DNA of 64,000 bases, from NCBI GenBank assembly GCA_964592645.1, contig CAZQFV010000012.1, positions 1 to 64,000 on the forward strand. The letters are read 5' to 3'. The translations under genes and the position numbers were made by a program. Origin of the DNA: CAZQFV01 sp964592645. Its GTDB lineage: Bacteria > Chloroflexota > Chloroflexia > DTKN01. Positions 40,181-48,864 of the stretch are shown piece after piece (the stretch's first letter is position 1; each line of letters opens with the position of its first letter). The notes under the pieces are model-generated. The model did not search any database. It worked only from the letters and a program-made list of their open reading frames with translations, and had not been told where the DNA came from.

Positions 40181-43100
40181 CTAGGTGCTCATTTTGCGCC
40201 GACGGGTGGGCAAGGCATGGCCCTGGCGGCGCAGGGCGGCCATGTCGCGGCGCAGGGTAGCCAGGCTCACCTGCAGCGCGGCGGCCAGGTCCTCGTCCCG
40301 GGGGGCGGCCCCCTGGGACTGGGCCTCGGCCAGCAGCCGCAGGAGGCGCCGGCGGCGGGCCACCTTGCCGCAGGCCGTCGCGTCCAGCGGTGCAAACACC
40401 GTCCAGGTGACGGCCACGTGCTCCTCCGGGCGCAGCGGCCGGCCCAGGGGCGCATCGGCGCGCGGCAGGGAGACGGTCAGGCGTTGCTCCGCTTCCTCGG
40501 CGGCCCCCCGGATGGCCGGCAAATTTCGGTAGGCGGCGGCAATCTCCCTGTGCACGACCACCCCCTCCAGGAACGAGCGCCGCAGGTCGTCGCCGCCGAT
40601 CTGGGCAGCCTGCTCCTGCAGCAAGCCGTGGGCCGTGCGCAGCATGCGCCCGGCGCGCGGGTCGTGCGCCGCCCGCAGGACCCGATAGCAGGTGAGTAGC
40701 ACCCACAGGGGCTCCTCCGCGCCGTCCAGCGTGCCGCTGTCGAGGTGGCGCACGATCTCCTCGGCGTGGGCGCGGGCCTGGGACAGGTCGCCCCGGGCCA
40801 GGGCCAGCTCCGCCAGGCCGGCCAGCGATTCCATGGCCAGGCTGGCCTGCCCCAGCCCGCGGCGCAGATCCAGCGCCTGCCGGTAGGCGTCGACGGCTCC
40901 TTCCACTTCCCCCAGGCCGGCCAGCGCCCGCCCCAGGCAGTTCAGGGCATAGCCGACGTCGACAAGCTCGCCGATCTCCTGGGCGATGCTCCACGACTTT
41001 CGGGCATACTCCTGGGCCAGATGGTCGTCGCCGGCGTCGTGGGCCAGCAGGCCCAGGCTGCAGAACAGCACCGCCTCGAGCTGGCGGTCGCCCAGTTCGC
41101 AGCCGATGGCCAGCCCCTGTTCATAGTGGGATTGGGCCTGGGTATAGTCGCCCTGCCGCGCGGCGGCCCGCCCCAGGGTGTGCAGGGCCCAGCCTTCGTA
41201 ACGCCGATCTCCGATCTGGCGGCTGAGCCGCCCGGCCTGCTCGGCGTAGGCGGCCGCCCGTCCATAGTCGCCCTGGCAGTAGAGGATAATACCCAGGTTT
41301 GTCAGGGCAACGGCCTCGCCGTCGCGGTTGCCGATCTCGCGGCTGATTTCCAGCCACTGCTCGAAATGCACGCGGGCCGGCCCATACTGGCAGCGCCGAT
41401 TCTCCAGCACGCCGAGCGAGCCGAGGAGGCTGCTCTGGGTTTCCCGATCACCGGTCTCGCCGGCGATGTCCAAGGCTTTCCCCAGGTAACCCTCGGCCGC
41501 GGCATAGTTGCCCTGGTTGATGGCCAGTAAGCCCAGACACTGCAGGGCCCGGCTCTCACCCTGCCGGTCACCAACCTGGGTAAAGACACGCAGGGCCCGT
41601 TCAAAGGACGACTGGGCCTGGCCGTACTCTCCCTGCAGGCGGCTCAGCCGGCCAAGGTTCTCCAGGGCCGCGCCGTGTCCACGGGCGTCGCCGGTCTCCC
41701 CGTACAGGTCGGCGGCCCGCGAGAGATGGGCGCCGGCCTGGGCATAGTCCCCCTGAGCGAGGAAGACCTGGCCGAGGTGCAGATAGCCATCGGCGGCGAT
41801 CGGCTTCAGCCGGGCCTGCTGGGCCAGGCCCAGGGCGTGCTCCAGGTGGATGCGGGCCTCGGTGTACGCCCCCCGGTGCCAGAGCGCGTCGCCCCAGCAC
41901 AGGTAGGCCGTCGCTTCCTGGCCGCGGTCCGCGGCCCGGCCGGCCAGGGCGATGGCCGCCTGCGCCGCGGCGATCGCCGCGGCATAGTCGCCGGTGGCGG
42001 CGGCATAGCGGGCCCGCCGAAGGGCTACCTCGGCGCGCCGGCCGGCCGCCTCCAACCCACCGTCGTCCAGTCCGGCGCTCAGTGCCTCCAGCGCCGCCAG
42101 GTCCTCCGCCTGGGGGGAACGGGCCCCCAGCAGGGCGTAGGCCGACTCGCGGGCCAGCCGCAGCCGGAAGCGGCGGGCCGGATCGGGCCGGCCTGGGAGG
42201 CGTTCCTGCGCCTCCAGGGCCCGGGTATAGTGGGCCGCGGCGGCGGCATGGGCATAGCAGGCCCGCGCCCGGTCGCCGGCCTGCTCCTGGTACTCCAGCG
42301 CCCGGTCCCAGACCTCTGCCTGCGTCCAGTGGTAGGCCAGGGCGGCGGGCTCGCCGGGGGGCAGACGGGCCAGCGCCTCGGCCACCCGGCGATGGAGGGA
42401 ACGGCGGTGGGGAGCGGTCAGGCGTTGGTAGGCCACCCGGCGGATCAGGTCGTGGGCAAAGGTGTAGTCCGCCCCGCCGGTGCCCGCCCTGAGCAGCCCG
42501 TGGGCGACCAGCTCGTCGCCCGCAGCCAGGAGTTCCTTTTCCTCCGAACCGTTGGCGGCAAGCCACAAGCCAAAGTTCACCTCCCGGCCGATCACCGCAG
42601 CCGTGTTCAGCGCTGCGGCCGGCGCCGGCGGCAGGCGTTCCAGGCGGCGAAAAATAACCTGGACAACCCCCGGCGGCAGGGGCATCTCGGCATAGTCGGC
42701 CGTAGAGTCGTCCCAGGGCGTGGTCCATGCCCCGGCGGCGTCGCGATAGAGCAGGCCATCTTCCAGCAGCGCCCGGAGCGCCTCCAGCAGGAAGAAAGGG
42801 CTGCCCTCCGTCTCATCGTACAGGCGCGCGCTGAAGAGGGGAGCCGGCTGCTCGAGCCCGAGCGCCCGCCGCAGCAGTTCCCCGCTTTCGGCCAGGTCGA
42901 AACGCCGCAGTTCCAGGCGACGGGCCAGGCGGGTGTTCTCTATGGCTGCGATGGCCTCGGCGGCTCGGCCGACCAGCTCCTCGCCGCGGACGCTGACGAC
43001 CACCAGCAGGGCGCTTTCTCCCAGGCGCGGCAAGAGGTAGCGCAACGCCTCCATGCTGGCCAGGTCCATCCACTGGGCGTCCTCGAGCAGCACCAGGTGC

Positions 43101-44335
43101 GGAGCAGACTCGGCCAGGGCCATAAAGCCCCTGGCAATGGCCTCCAGGAGGCGGCGCCGTTCTTCCTCGGGCGTGAGGGCGGGGGCCTCCGTGCCGGCAA
43201 GCTCCGGCAGGAGTCGGGAGAGCTCGCCGCGCCACAGGGGGGAGAGCAGCGCTTCCAGGGCCGGCAGGCCGGCGCGCAGCGCTTCCAGCAACGGCTGGTA
43301 GGCCGGCGGCGCGGCCAGTTCATAGCAGCGGCCCCAGGCGGTGCGCATGCCGCGCCAGGCGGCGTTCTCGGCCAGTTCGCGCAACAGGCGGGTTTTGCCC
43401 ACCCCGGCCTCGCCATAGAGGATGACCAGGCCGCCGCTGCCGTGGGCGGCCCCTTCTGCCTGGCGCAGCAGCTCGGCCAGTTCCCGGCGGCGACCTACCA
43501 GGGGAATCCGGTCGGGGGTCTCCAGGAACGGCGCCGGCAGCCTGCGGGCGGCCGAAGGAAGGAGGGGCGGGCCGGGCCGGCCGGCCTGGGCGGCAATCTC
43601 CGCCGCCAGGCCGGCCGTCTCCGGCGCGGGCGTGGTGCCCACGTCCTGGGCCAGGGCCTGACAACAGGCCTGGTACTGTTGCAGGGCCTCGCCGTCACGG
43701 CCCAGCAGGTGACACAGGCGCATGACCTCGCGATTGGCTTCCTCGTGCCAGGGGTCCTCGGCTACCAGCCGCCGGGCGCAGAGCAGGGCGGATTCGTATT
43801 CGCCGCGCGCCTTGTGGCCCTCCAGCAGCCGGCCCAGGGCTTGCAGGAACATCTCCCGCAGCCGCTCCCGCTCTGGAACGATCCAATCTTCATAGTACCC
43901 GGCCAGGAACTCGCCTCGGTACAACTCCGCGCACATGGCGGCCGCCTGGAGGGACTGATCGCCCTCGCCGCTGCTGTGGGCATACAGGCGGGCGAACTCG
44001 ACCACGTCGAGCCAGAGCGGCAGGTCGGGGTGTAGTTGGATGGTCTGGCCCCGGCACAGGAGCAGAGAAGGAAGCGCGCCTTCGCCGACCGCGGCGGCGA
44101 GCGCCGGCTGCCGCAGGCGGCCGATCTGCCAAAGGGCCTGGCTGAGGCGTCGCCGGGCGGTGGACTCGGGCAGGTCGGGCCAGAAGGTGCCTACTAGCAG
44201 GTCGCGGCTGTGTGGGCGGTCGCCGTAGGTGAGCAGATAGGCCAGTAACGAGCAGGCCGCGGCGCCGCTCGGCGTAGGCAGCGCCTGCTCTCCCCAGGCC
44301 ATGGTCAGTCCACCGAACAGATGCACGCGGAGCAT
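40181..44335 (-). CDS. SARP/BTAD-AAA-TPR regulator with additional C-terminal HTH
   Basis: 1,384 residues. In order: a short N-terminal winged helix (MLRVHLFGGLTMAWGEQALP, then LLAYLLTYGDRPHSRDLL), a BTAD domain (around 100-250, YRGEFLAGYYEDWIVPERER), an AAA ATPase with VILYGEAGVGKTRLLREL and VLLEDAQWMD, about a dozen TPR repeats with the pattern GDYxxAxxxxEQALxLxxxxG (about 700-1200) and a C-terminal end VSLATLRRDMAALRRQGHAL that looks like a second helix-turn-helix of the DeoR type. ATG 44335 fits the family start. It is divergent from the arsR gene and their promoters overlap. The signal sensed is unknown. Confidence 0.88.
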   Translation of the reverse strand: MLRVHLFGGLTMAWGEQALPTPSGAAACSLLAYLLTYGDRPHSRDLLVGTFWPDLPESTARRRLSQALWQIGRLRQPALAAAVGEGALPSLLLCRGQTIQLHPDLPLWLDVVEFARLYAHSSGEGDQSLQAAAMCAELYRGEFLAGYYEDWIVPERERLREMFLQALGRLLEGHKARGEYESALLCARRLVAEDPWHEEANREVMRLCHLLGRDGEALQQYQACCQALAQDVGTTPAPETAGLAAEIAAQAGRPGPPLLPSAARRLPAPFLETPDRIPLVGRRRELAELLRQAEGAAHGSGGLVILYGEAGVGKTRLLRELAENAAWRGMRTAWGRCYELAAPPAYQPLLEALRAGLPALEALLSPLWRGELSRLLPELAGTEAPALTPEEERRRLLEAIARGFMALAESAPHLVLLEDAQWMDLASMEALRYLLPRLGESALLVVVSVRGEELVGRAAEAIAAIENTRLARRLELRRFDLAESGELLRRALGLEQPAPLFSARLYDETEGSPFFLLEALRALLEDGLLYRDAAGAWTTPWDDSTADYAEMPLPPGVVQVIFRRLERLPPAPAAALNTAAVIGREVNFGLWLAANGSEEKELLAAGDELVAHGLLRAGTGGADYTFAHDLIRRVAYQRLTAPHRRSLHRRVAEALARLPPGEPAALAYHWTQAEVWDRALEYQEQAGDRARACYAHAAAAAHYTRALEAQERLPGRPDPARRFRLRLARESAYALLGARSPQAEDLAALEALSAGLDDGGLEAAGRRAEVALRRARYAAATGDYAAAIAAAQAAIALAGRAADRGQEATAYLCWGDALWHRGAYTEARIHLEHALGLAQQARLKPIAADGYLHLGQVFLAQGDYAQAGAHLSRAADLYGETGDARGHGAALENLGRLSRLQGEYGQAQSSFERALRVFTQVGDRQGESRALQCLGLLAINQGNYAAAEGYLGKALDIAGETGDRETQSSLLGSLGVLENRRCQYGPARVHFEQWLEISREIGNRDGEAVALTNLGIILYCQGDYGRAAAYAEQAGRLSRQIGDRRYEGWALHTLGRAAARQGDYTQAQSHYEQGLAIGCELGDRQLEAVLFCSLGLLAHDAGDDHLAQEYARKSWSIAQEIGELVDVGYALNCLGRALAGLGEVEGAVDAYRQALDLRRGLGQASLAMESLAGLAELALARGDLSQARAHAEEIVRHLDSGTLDGAEEPLWVLLTCYRVLRAAHDPRAGRMLRTAHGLLQEQAAQIGGDDLRRSFLEGVVVHREIAAAYRNLPAIRGAAEEAEQRLTVSLPRADAPLGRPLRPEEHVAVTWTVFAPLDATACGKVARRRRLLRLLAEAQSQGAAPRDEDLAAALQVSLATLRRDMAALRRQGHALPTRRRKMST

Positions 44336-44399
44336 CGGCACCTCGCTATGGGCCCCAGAACGGCCTGGAAGCTGGCAGACCGACAGGACCTCGCCGATC

Positions 44400-44405
44400 A
44401 TTATA
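44400..44405 (-). promoter_or_regulatory. -10 element of the SARP-type regulator promoter
   Basis: Minus-strand TATAAT preceded by TATGC gives an extended -10. The -35 region coincides with the -35 box of the divergent arsR promoter (TTGACA read on the other strand), so the two promoters share DNA. Confidence 0.5.
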
Positions 44406-44421
44406 GCATAGGCCGGGCCGG

Positions 44422-44450
44422 TTGACAGCAAGGCCGAACTATGCTAAACT
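44422..44450 (+). promoter_or_regulatory. Promoter of arsR
   Basis: TTGACA at 44422-44427 and TAAACT at 44445-44450, spacer 17 bp, with TATGC before the -10 box. Confidence 0.75.
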
Positions 44451-44466
44451 TTAAGCAGATGCTTAA
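44451..44466. promoter_or_regulatory. ArsR-type operator
   Basis: TTAAGCA-GA-TGCTTAA is a perfect seven-base inverted repeat placed directly after the -10 box, over the expected start of transcription. Its form and position are typical of ArsR/SmtB autorepression sites. Confidence 0.75.
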
Positions 44467-44483
44467 TCATAGGAGGGCAAACG

Positions 44484-44801
44484 ATGGCCGCGCGCCGTGA
44501 ACTGGCCCATTTCTGCAAGGCTCTGGGCGATGAAACCCGCCTGCGCCTGGTCGAGCTCCTGGCCCACCAAGTGCCCGGCCGGGCGCTGTGCGTGGGCCGG
44601 CTGGCCGCCGAACTGAACACGACCCCGGCGAACGTCTCCCAGCACCTGCGCCTGCTCAAGGGCTTGGGGCTCGTCCGGGCCGAGCGGCGCGGCTACCACA
44701 TCCACTACTTTCTCGATCCCGAAAGGCTGGACCTGTACCAGCGACTGATGTGGGATCTGCTGAAGCAGGGCCCTCTGGCGGAAACCAAGTGCGATCAGTA
44801 A
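44484..44801 (+). CDS. ArsR/SmtB-family repressor
   Basis: 105 residues. The winged helix is clear (ALGDETRLRLVELLAHQ, then LNTTPANVSQHLRLLKGLG and VRAERRGYHIHYFL). CVGRLAAEL carries the Cys before the DNA-reading helix seen in some metal sensors, and another Cys stands at FCKALGD. The metal or other ligand cannot be assigned. ATAGGAGG precedes the ATG. A perfect operator lies at the transcription start. It is followed by a Cys-rich small gene and possibly by the ABC exporter. Confidence 0.9.
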   Translation: MAARRELAHFCKALGDETRLRLVELLAHQVPGRALCVGRLAAELNTTPANVSQHLRLLKGLGLVRAERRGYHIHYFLDPERLDLYQRLMWDLLKQGPLAETKCDQ

Positions 44802-44812
44802 AAGGAGGAACC

Positions 44813-44968
44813 ATGTGCTGCCGCGGCAAATGTGAGTGTGACCACCTGAAACCCGATTCGCACGAGTGCACACCGGAGCAGATCCGCGAGTGCCACGGCG
44901 ATGTCGCGGAGCATCCTTGCCTACGCCAGGACGAGACCGCCGAGCATCCAGCCCCTCAGCCGGGGTAG
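44813..44968 (+). CDS. Cys-rich small protein linked to arsR
   Basis: 51 residues with seven Cys (MCCRGKCECDH, HECTPEQIRECHG, HPC). The CTPEQIRECHGD motif recurs in small proteins encoded next to ArsR genes. AAAGGAGG lies about six bases before the ATG. It may bind a metal as a buffer or donor for the repressor. Function unknown. Confidence 0.7.
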   Translation: MCCRGKCECDHLKPDSHECTPEQIRECHGDVAEHPCLRQDETAEHPAPQPG

Positions 44969-45030
44969 CGGGCCGCCCTATTCTCTCACTGGCGGGGTGA
45001 TGTGCTCCTTGCGCTAGGCAAAGGATCGCC

Positions 45031-46029
45031 ATGTCCCTCCAGCCGTCCGTATTACCGCCGGGCCAACTCCCCTGTATCCAGGTCGCCGGGCTGACCAAGC
45101 GCTTCCCTGGGGTCACCGCCGTGGACGGGGTCTCTTTCGACGTGTACCCGGGGGAGCTCTTCGGCTTCCTAGGGCCCAACGGCGCGGGCAAAACAACCAC
45201 CATCAACATGCTGATCGGTCTGGCTCAACCGGACGCAGGGACAATCCACATCAACGGCATAGAAAGCACCCGCCGACCCAAGTCCGTCCAGCACCTGATC
45301 GGGGTGGTGCCCGACGAGAGCAACCTCTATCCCGAACTGAGCGGGTGGGATAACCTCACCTTCTGCGCGGCGCTGTACGGGATGGGCAAGGGCGAGCGCC
45401 AGGCGCGGGCGGCGGAACTGCTGGAGTCCTTCGACCTGGCCGAGGCCGCCGAGCGCAAGTTTGCCACCTACTCCAAGGGCATGAAGCGCAAGCTGACCAT
45501 CGCCGCGGGCATCATCCACAAGCCGCCAATTCTCTTTCTGGATGAGCCGACCACCGGCATTGACGTGGCCAGCGCCCGCCAGATCCGCCAACTGATCGCC
45601 GGCCTGCACCGCACCGGGACGACCATCTTTCTGACCACCCACTACATTGAGGAGGCCGAGCGGCTGTGCGGGCGCATCGCCTTCCTCGTCGCCGGGCGCA
45701 TCGTCCGCCTGGACACCGTGGAGAACCTGCTGCAGCCGCTCCAGGGGCGGCACGGGCTGCTGCTCTCGCTGGCGAGCGCCGACACGGCGCTGCGCGGCCG
45801 CCTGGCCGCCGCCTTCCCCGGGCTCGAGTTCCACGAACCGGCCGGCGGACAGGTCCGCGTGGAGTCCTCCGAACCGATCTCTGTGGGTCCATTGGTCCGC
45901 TTCCTGGAGGAGCAAGGGGTCGAGGTGCTGGAGGCGCGCCGGGTGCGCCCATCGCTGGAGGACGTCTTTGTGCAGATCACCGGCCTGGAGGCCGAGACAA
46001 TGCGCAAGGAAAAGGGCGGTGGCCGATGA
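45031..46029 (+). CDS. ABC transporter ATP-binding protein, daunorubicin-type exporter
   Basis: 332 residues. Walker A GPNGAGKTTT is near residue 49, the signature YSKGMKRKLTI near 150 and Walker B ILFLDEPTTGID after it, with the H-loop in TTHYIEEAERL. A C-terminal extension of about 90 residues resembles that of DrrA-like ATPases. It energises export of a lipophilic compound or heavy-metal conjugate together with the permease encoded next. Its ORF ends overlapping the permease ATG. Confidence 0.92.
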   Translation: MSLQPSVLPPGQLPCIQVAGLTKRFPGVTAVDGVSFDVYPGELFGFLGPNGAGKTTTINMLIGLAQPDAGTIHINGIESTRRPKSVQHLIGVVPDESNLYPELSGWDNLTFCAALYGMGKGERQARAAELLESFDLAEAAERKFATYSKGMKRKLTIAAGIIHKPPILFLDEPTTGIDVASARQIRQLIAGLHRTGTTIFLTTHYIEEAERLCGRIAFLVAGRIVRLDTVENLLQPLQGRHGLLLSLASADTALRGRLAAAFPGLEFHEPAGGQVRVESSEPISVGPLVRFLEEQGVEVLEARRVRPSLEDVFVQITGLEAETMRKEKGGGR

Positions 46030-46763
46030 AACGCTGGATCGCCTTTTGGAACATCCTGCTCAAGGACATGCGGGCCTACTACCTCAAGCCGCCCAACATC
46101 AGCTGGGGGCTGATCTTTCCACTCGCCTGGACGGGGATGTTCTTCATTCGCTCCGGCCGCGGGCTGGAGAGCGTGCCGGAGCTGCTGCCGGGGGTGATCG
46201 CGATCTCCGTCCTCTTCGGCACCACCTCCCTGTTGGCGGTCACGGTCACCTTTGAAAAAAGAGGCCGCTCGTTCGAGCGGCTGCTGCTCGCCCCTATCCC
46301 GCTGGAGCTGCTCATGTTGGCCAAAACCGCGGGGGCCATCCTCTTTGGCGTGGCCAACGCCCTGGTGCCGATCGCCCTGGCCGCCCTCTTGGCGGACCTC
46401 TCGCCCGTGGCCTGGGCGATCGTGCTGCCGGCGATCGTGCTGATCGCCATCTCCTCGACCTTCCTGGGCCTGTTCATCGCCGTCACCGCCAGCGAGGTCT
46501 TCGAGGCCCAGACATTCTCCAACTTTTTCCGCTTCCCGATGATCTTTCTATGCGGCCTGTTCTTCCCGATCCGCATGCTCCCCGTGTTCCTGCGCCCCCT
46601 CTCCTACGTGCTGCCGCTGACCTATGGGGTGGACATCCTGCGCGGCGCGATCCAGGGGCAGAACGCCCTGCCCCTGGTCCTGGACTTGGCGGTCCTGGCG
46701 CTGTTCTGCGCAGGGCTGTTCGCGGCCAGCCTGTGGAACATCCACCGCAAATGGATCCTCTAG
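46026..46763 (+). CDS. ABC-2 type permease
   Basis: 245 residues with six hydrophobic segments. The segments FPLAWTGMFFI, IAISVLFGTTSLLAV and the sequence FRFPMIFLCGLFFPIRMLPV, then SYVLPLTYGVDILRG, are typical of ABC-2 permeases such as DrrB. The ATG overlaps the stop of the ATPase gene. It converges with the stalk protein gene, overlapping its end by four bases. Confidence 0.9.
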   Translation: MKRWIAFWNILLKDMRAYYLKPPNISWGLIFPLAWTGMFFIRSGRGLESVPELLPGVIAISVLFGTTSLLAVTVTFEKRGRSFERLLLAPIPLELLMLAKTAGAILFGVANALVPIALAALLADLSPVAWAIVLPAIVLIAISSTFLGLFIAVTASEVFEAQTFSNFFRFPMIFLCGLFFPIRMLPVFLRPLSYVLPLTYGVDILRGAIQGQNALPLVLDLAVLALFCAGLFAASLWNIHRKWIL

Positions 46764-47596
46764 CCCTTGGCGGCCTGGCCTCTCCTGCGCCGGCGCCGCT
46801 CCAGGAGCAGCGCGGCCAAAACCAGCACGAACAACAAAAAGGTCGCCAGGAAACACCCACACAGGAGCACTCCAATCAGCAGCAGCGGCGTGGGCGCCGA
46901 CCGTGGAAGCTCCCCATCGGCCGGCTCCGCCGTGCAGCCCGGGCAGTTGCCCGAGTCGGGCAGCAGGGCCCGGCCGGTTGGGTGGGGGGAAGGTGCGGCC
47001 GTCCTGGCCCAGGTAGGGGATAGTTTTGCGGTGGGGGAGACCGCGGTGTGCCAGGGGGACACGGTGGGGCTCGGCTGGCTCGATGTCGGCACGGGCGTGC
47101 GGTAGGCCGTGGGTATAGGGGAAGCCGTTGGGTCCCTGCTGGGGGTATGGGTCGGCCAGGGGGTAGCGGTGGGTTCGGGCACCGAAGTGGCCGTGGGCTG
47201 CGGCCGGGGAGTGTCGGTCGGCTCGCCGGTGGATGTCCCGGTCGGTGTTGCGGTGGGCGGCGGCGTTGCGCTGGGCGGCGGCGTCTCCGTGGGCGGCGCG
47301 GTGGGCAACGGCGTCTCCGTGGGCATGGGGGTCGCCGTCGGTTCCGGCAGCGGGGTGGGCGATGGCTCCACGGTGGGTTCGGGGGTCGCCGTCGGTTCCG
47401 GCGTCGGAGAGGGCGGCAAAGTGGGTCCCGGCGTCACGGTCGGGACGGGGGTTCGTGTGGGTCACCCGGCCGCGCCGGACGGCGCGGACCAGTGCGCCAG
47501 CAAGAGGCCTGCCGAGACCAGGAGGGCTACCCATACCGCGATCGTCCAGCGGCCGGCCAGTCGAGTGCCCAAAGTCCGTGGGGTGTGGCTGCGCAT
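46760..47596 (-). pseudogene. Pro/Thr-stalk surface protein interrupted by one in-frame TGA
   Basis: On the minus strand ATG 47596, seven bases after GGAGGG, opens a signal or anchor segment (WTIAVWVALLVSAGLLLAHW). After 44 codons comes TGA at 47462-47464. The same frame then goes on, with no shift, into a Pro-Thr stalk (PTRTPVPTVTPGPTLPPSPT and many PT repeats), a CPGC motif and a C-terminal membrane segment with an Arg tail (LLLERRRRRRG). The parts fit one 278-codon gene. The stop may be a mutation (for example CGA or GGA to TGA), a sequencing error or readthrough. Confidence 0.75.
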
Positions 47597-47690
47597 AGAG
47601 TTCCCTCCGGCCGAGGCCGGATCCCACCGGCCTCCGCTTTCCTCCGGGCTGCCGACGGCCACGGCCCGGCCTGCAGCCATGTTCGGAGGA

Positions 47691-47882
47691 TCATCCCGCC
47701 GCATGCGCTTCGAACCGCCACCAAAGCAGGTCCGAGGAGAACGTCCCCTTTCGCAATCTAGACCGACCAAACAGCGCCTGCGCTTCCGGCAGCGTCAACG
47801 CGGAGTGGACCTTTTTCTCCACGAGACCGAGCCAGGAGCGGCAGAGGTCGATGACGAACAGCTGCCCGGTGGGCGCCAACAC
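47691..47882 (-). pseudogene. C-terminal fragment, possibly of a class I methyltransferase
   Basis: 63 codons, VLAPTGQLFVIDLCRSWLGL, resemble the strand-loop-strand of an S-adenosylmethionine methyltransferase after motif III, followed by LLWWRFEAHAAG. No N-terminal part is visible and no ribosome site is present. The identification rests on a short match and is tentative. Confidence 0.35.
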
Positions 47883-48031
47883 ACGCTCTGCTGATTGAAC
47901 GCGGGCGAATCAGGTAGGACGTGCCGCCGGCCCCTTCTGCCGGCAGGAGCGGGAATAGGCAGCACGCCCTACCCCGGATTCAGGCGGAAACAGGGCTGGG
48001 GGCCCATGTCCCGCCACCTACCGTTGCCGGC

Positions 48032-48634
48032 CTACGGTTTCCAGACCTCCCAGACCCGGCCCACCAGGTTCGGGCCCGGCTTGAGCGTGGGCTTGCCCGG
48101 CGTCCAGCCGGAGGGGGTCGCTTCCTTGCCGCCGGAGGCGCGCACCAGCTGATAGGCCTGGACCTGCCGGATCGTCTCCTCGGGGTTGCGGCCCACCGGC
48201 GGCGTCAGCACCTCCATGGCCTGGATGACGCCGTCGGGGTCGATGATGAAGCGGCCGCGGATATTGACGCCGGCCGCCTCGTCGTACACCCCGTAGACGG
48301 CGCCGACACGCCCGCCCTGGTCGGAGAGCATAGGAAAGGGCACCCCGCCCTCGACCATCTTGGACAGCTCGACCTCCTGCCAGATCTTGTGGGTGAAGCG
48401 GCTGTCGGTGCTGATCGAGAACACCTCCACGCCCAGCTCCTGGAACCGCGGGTAGAGTGCGGCAACTGCCGCCAGCTCCGTCGGTCAGACAAAGGTAAAG
48501 TCGCCGGGGTAGAAGCAGACCATCACCCACTTGCCGCGATAGTCCGAGAGCTTGATGTTCTTGAAGCCCTGGCCGGCGATGTAGGCCGGCAGCTCGAAAT
48601 CAGGGGCCTCCTGGCCCACACGCGCCGTAGCCAT
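48032..48634 (-). CDS. Peroxiredoxin with selenocysteine at the peroxidatic site (in-frame TGA)
   Basis: 200 residues when TGA at 48485-48487 is read as Sec (codon 50). Upstream, ATG 48634 follows GAGGAGG and gives QEAPDFELPAYIA and WVMVCFYPGDFTFV. The TGA comes next and then PTELAAVAALYPRFQELGVE, so TGA sits exactly where the family has the catalytic Cys (FTFVCPTE). Both halves are in the same frame and intact, ending GPNLVGRVWEVWKP. The usual resolving Cys is replaced (EATPSGW), so it would be a 1-Sec type. A SECIS-like hairpin follows the TGA. Seleno-peroxiredoxins are known in some anaerobes. The enzyme would reduce peroxides. Confidence 0.85.
48448..48487 (-). promoter_or_regulatory. Bacterial SECIS-like element after the UGA of the peroxiredoxin gene
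   Basis: On the transcript, UGA is followed after 12 bases by a five-base stem GCGGC/GCCGC with the loop AGUU, so the loop starts 18 bases after UGA. G is at loop position 2. This fits the bacterial SECIS rule (small apical loop, a G in the first two positions, 16-37 bases from UGA). Outer GAG/CUC pairs can extend the stem with an internal loop. Confidence 0.65.
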
Positions 48635-48864
48635 ACGAACCTCCTCTCTGGGGGCTATGTTTGCCTGGCGGGGTGACTCCTTGAGGAGCGGTCCCGCGGC
48701 CGGTTTGACACAGGATTCGATTTCGGGCATGGCGAACCTCCATCAGTTTTCCTACACCTCTCTGCTTTCAGTTTCGGGGTGGCTGCACCTCCTCATCGAA
48801 AATGGGCCGAGCAGCCCAAGGTGCGGGCTGATCGCCCGGCCGGCACCGGTCGCTATCGGAATGC

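Noticed and set aside
47462..47464. Selenocysteine at the TGA of the stalk protein
   Set aside because: No Cys is expected between signal and stalk, and the nearby stem loop lacks the early G of bacterial SECIS elements. Mutation or error is more likely.
47109..47894. A Gly/Val-rich plus-strand frame with VGVGVAVGSG-like repeats
   Set aside because: It is the complement of the Pro/Thr codon repeats of the stalk protein, which has a ribosome site, signal segment and membrane anchor on the minus strand.
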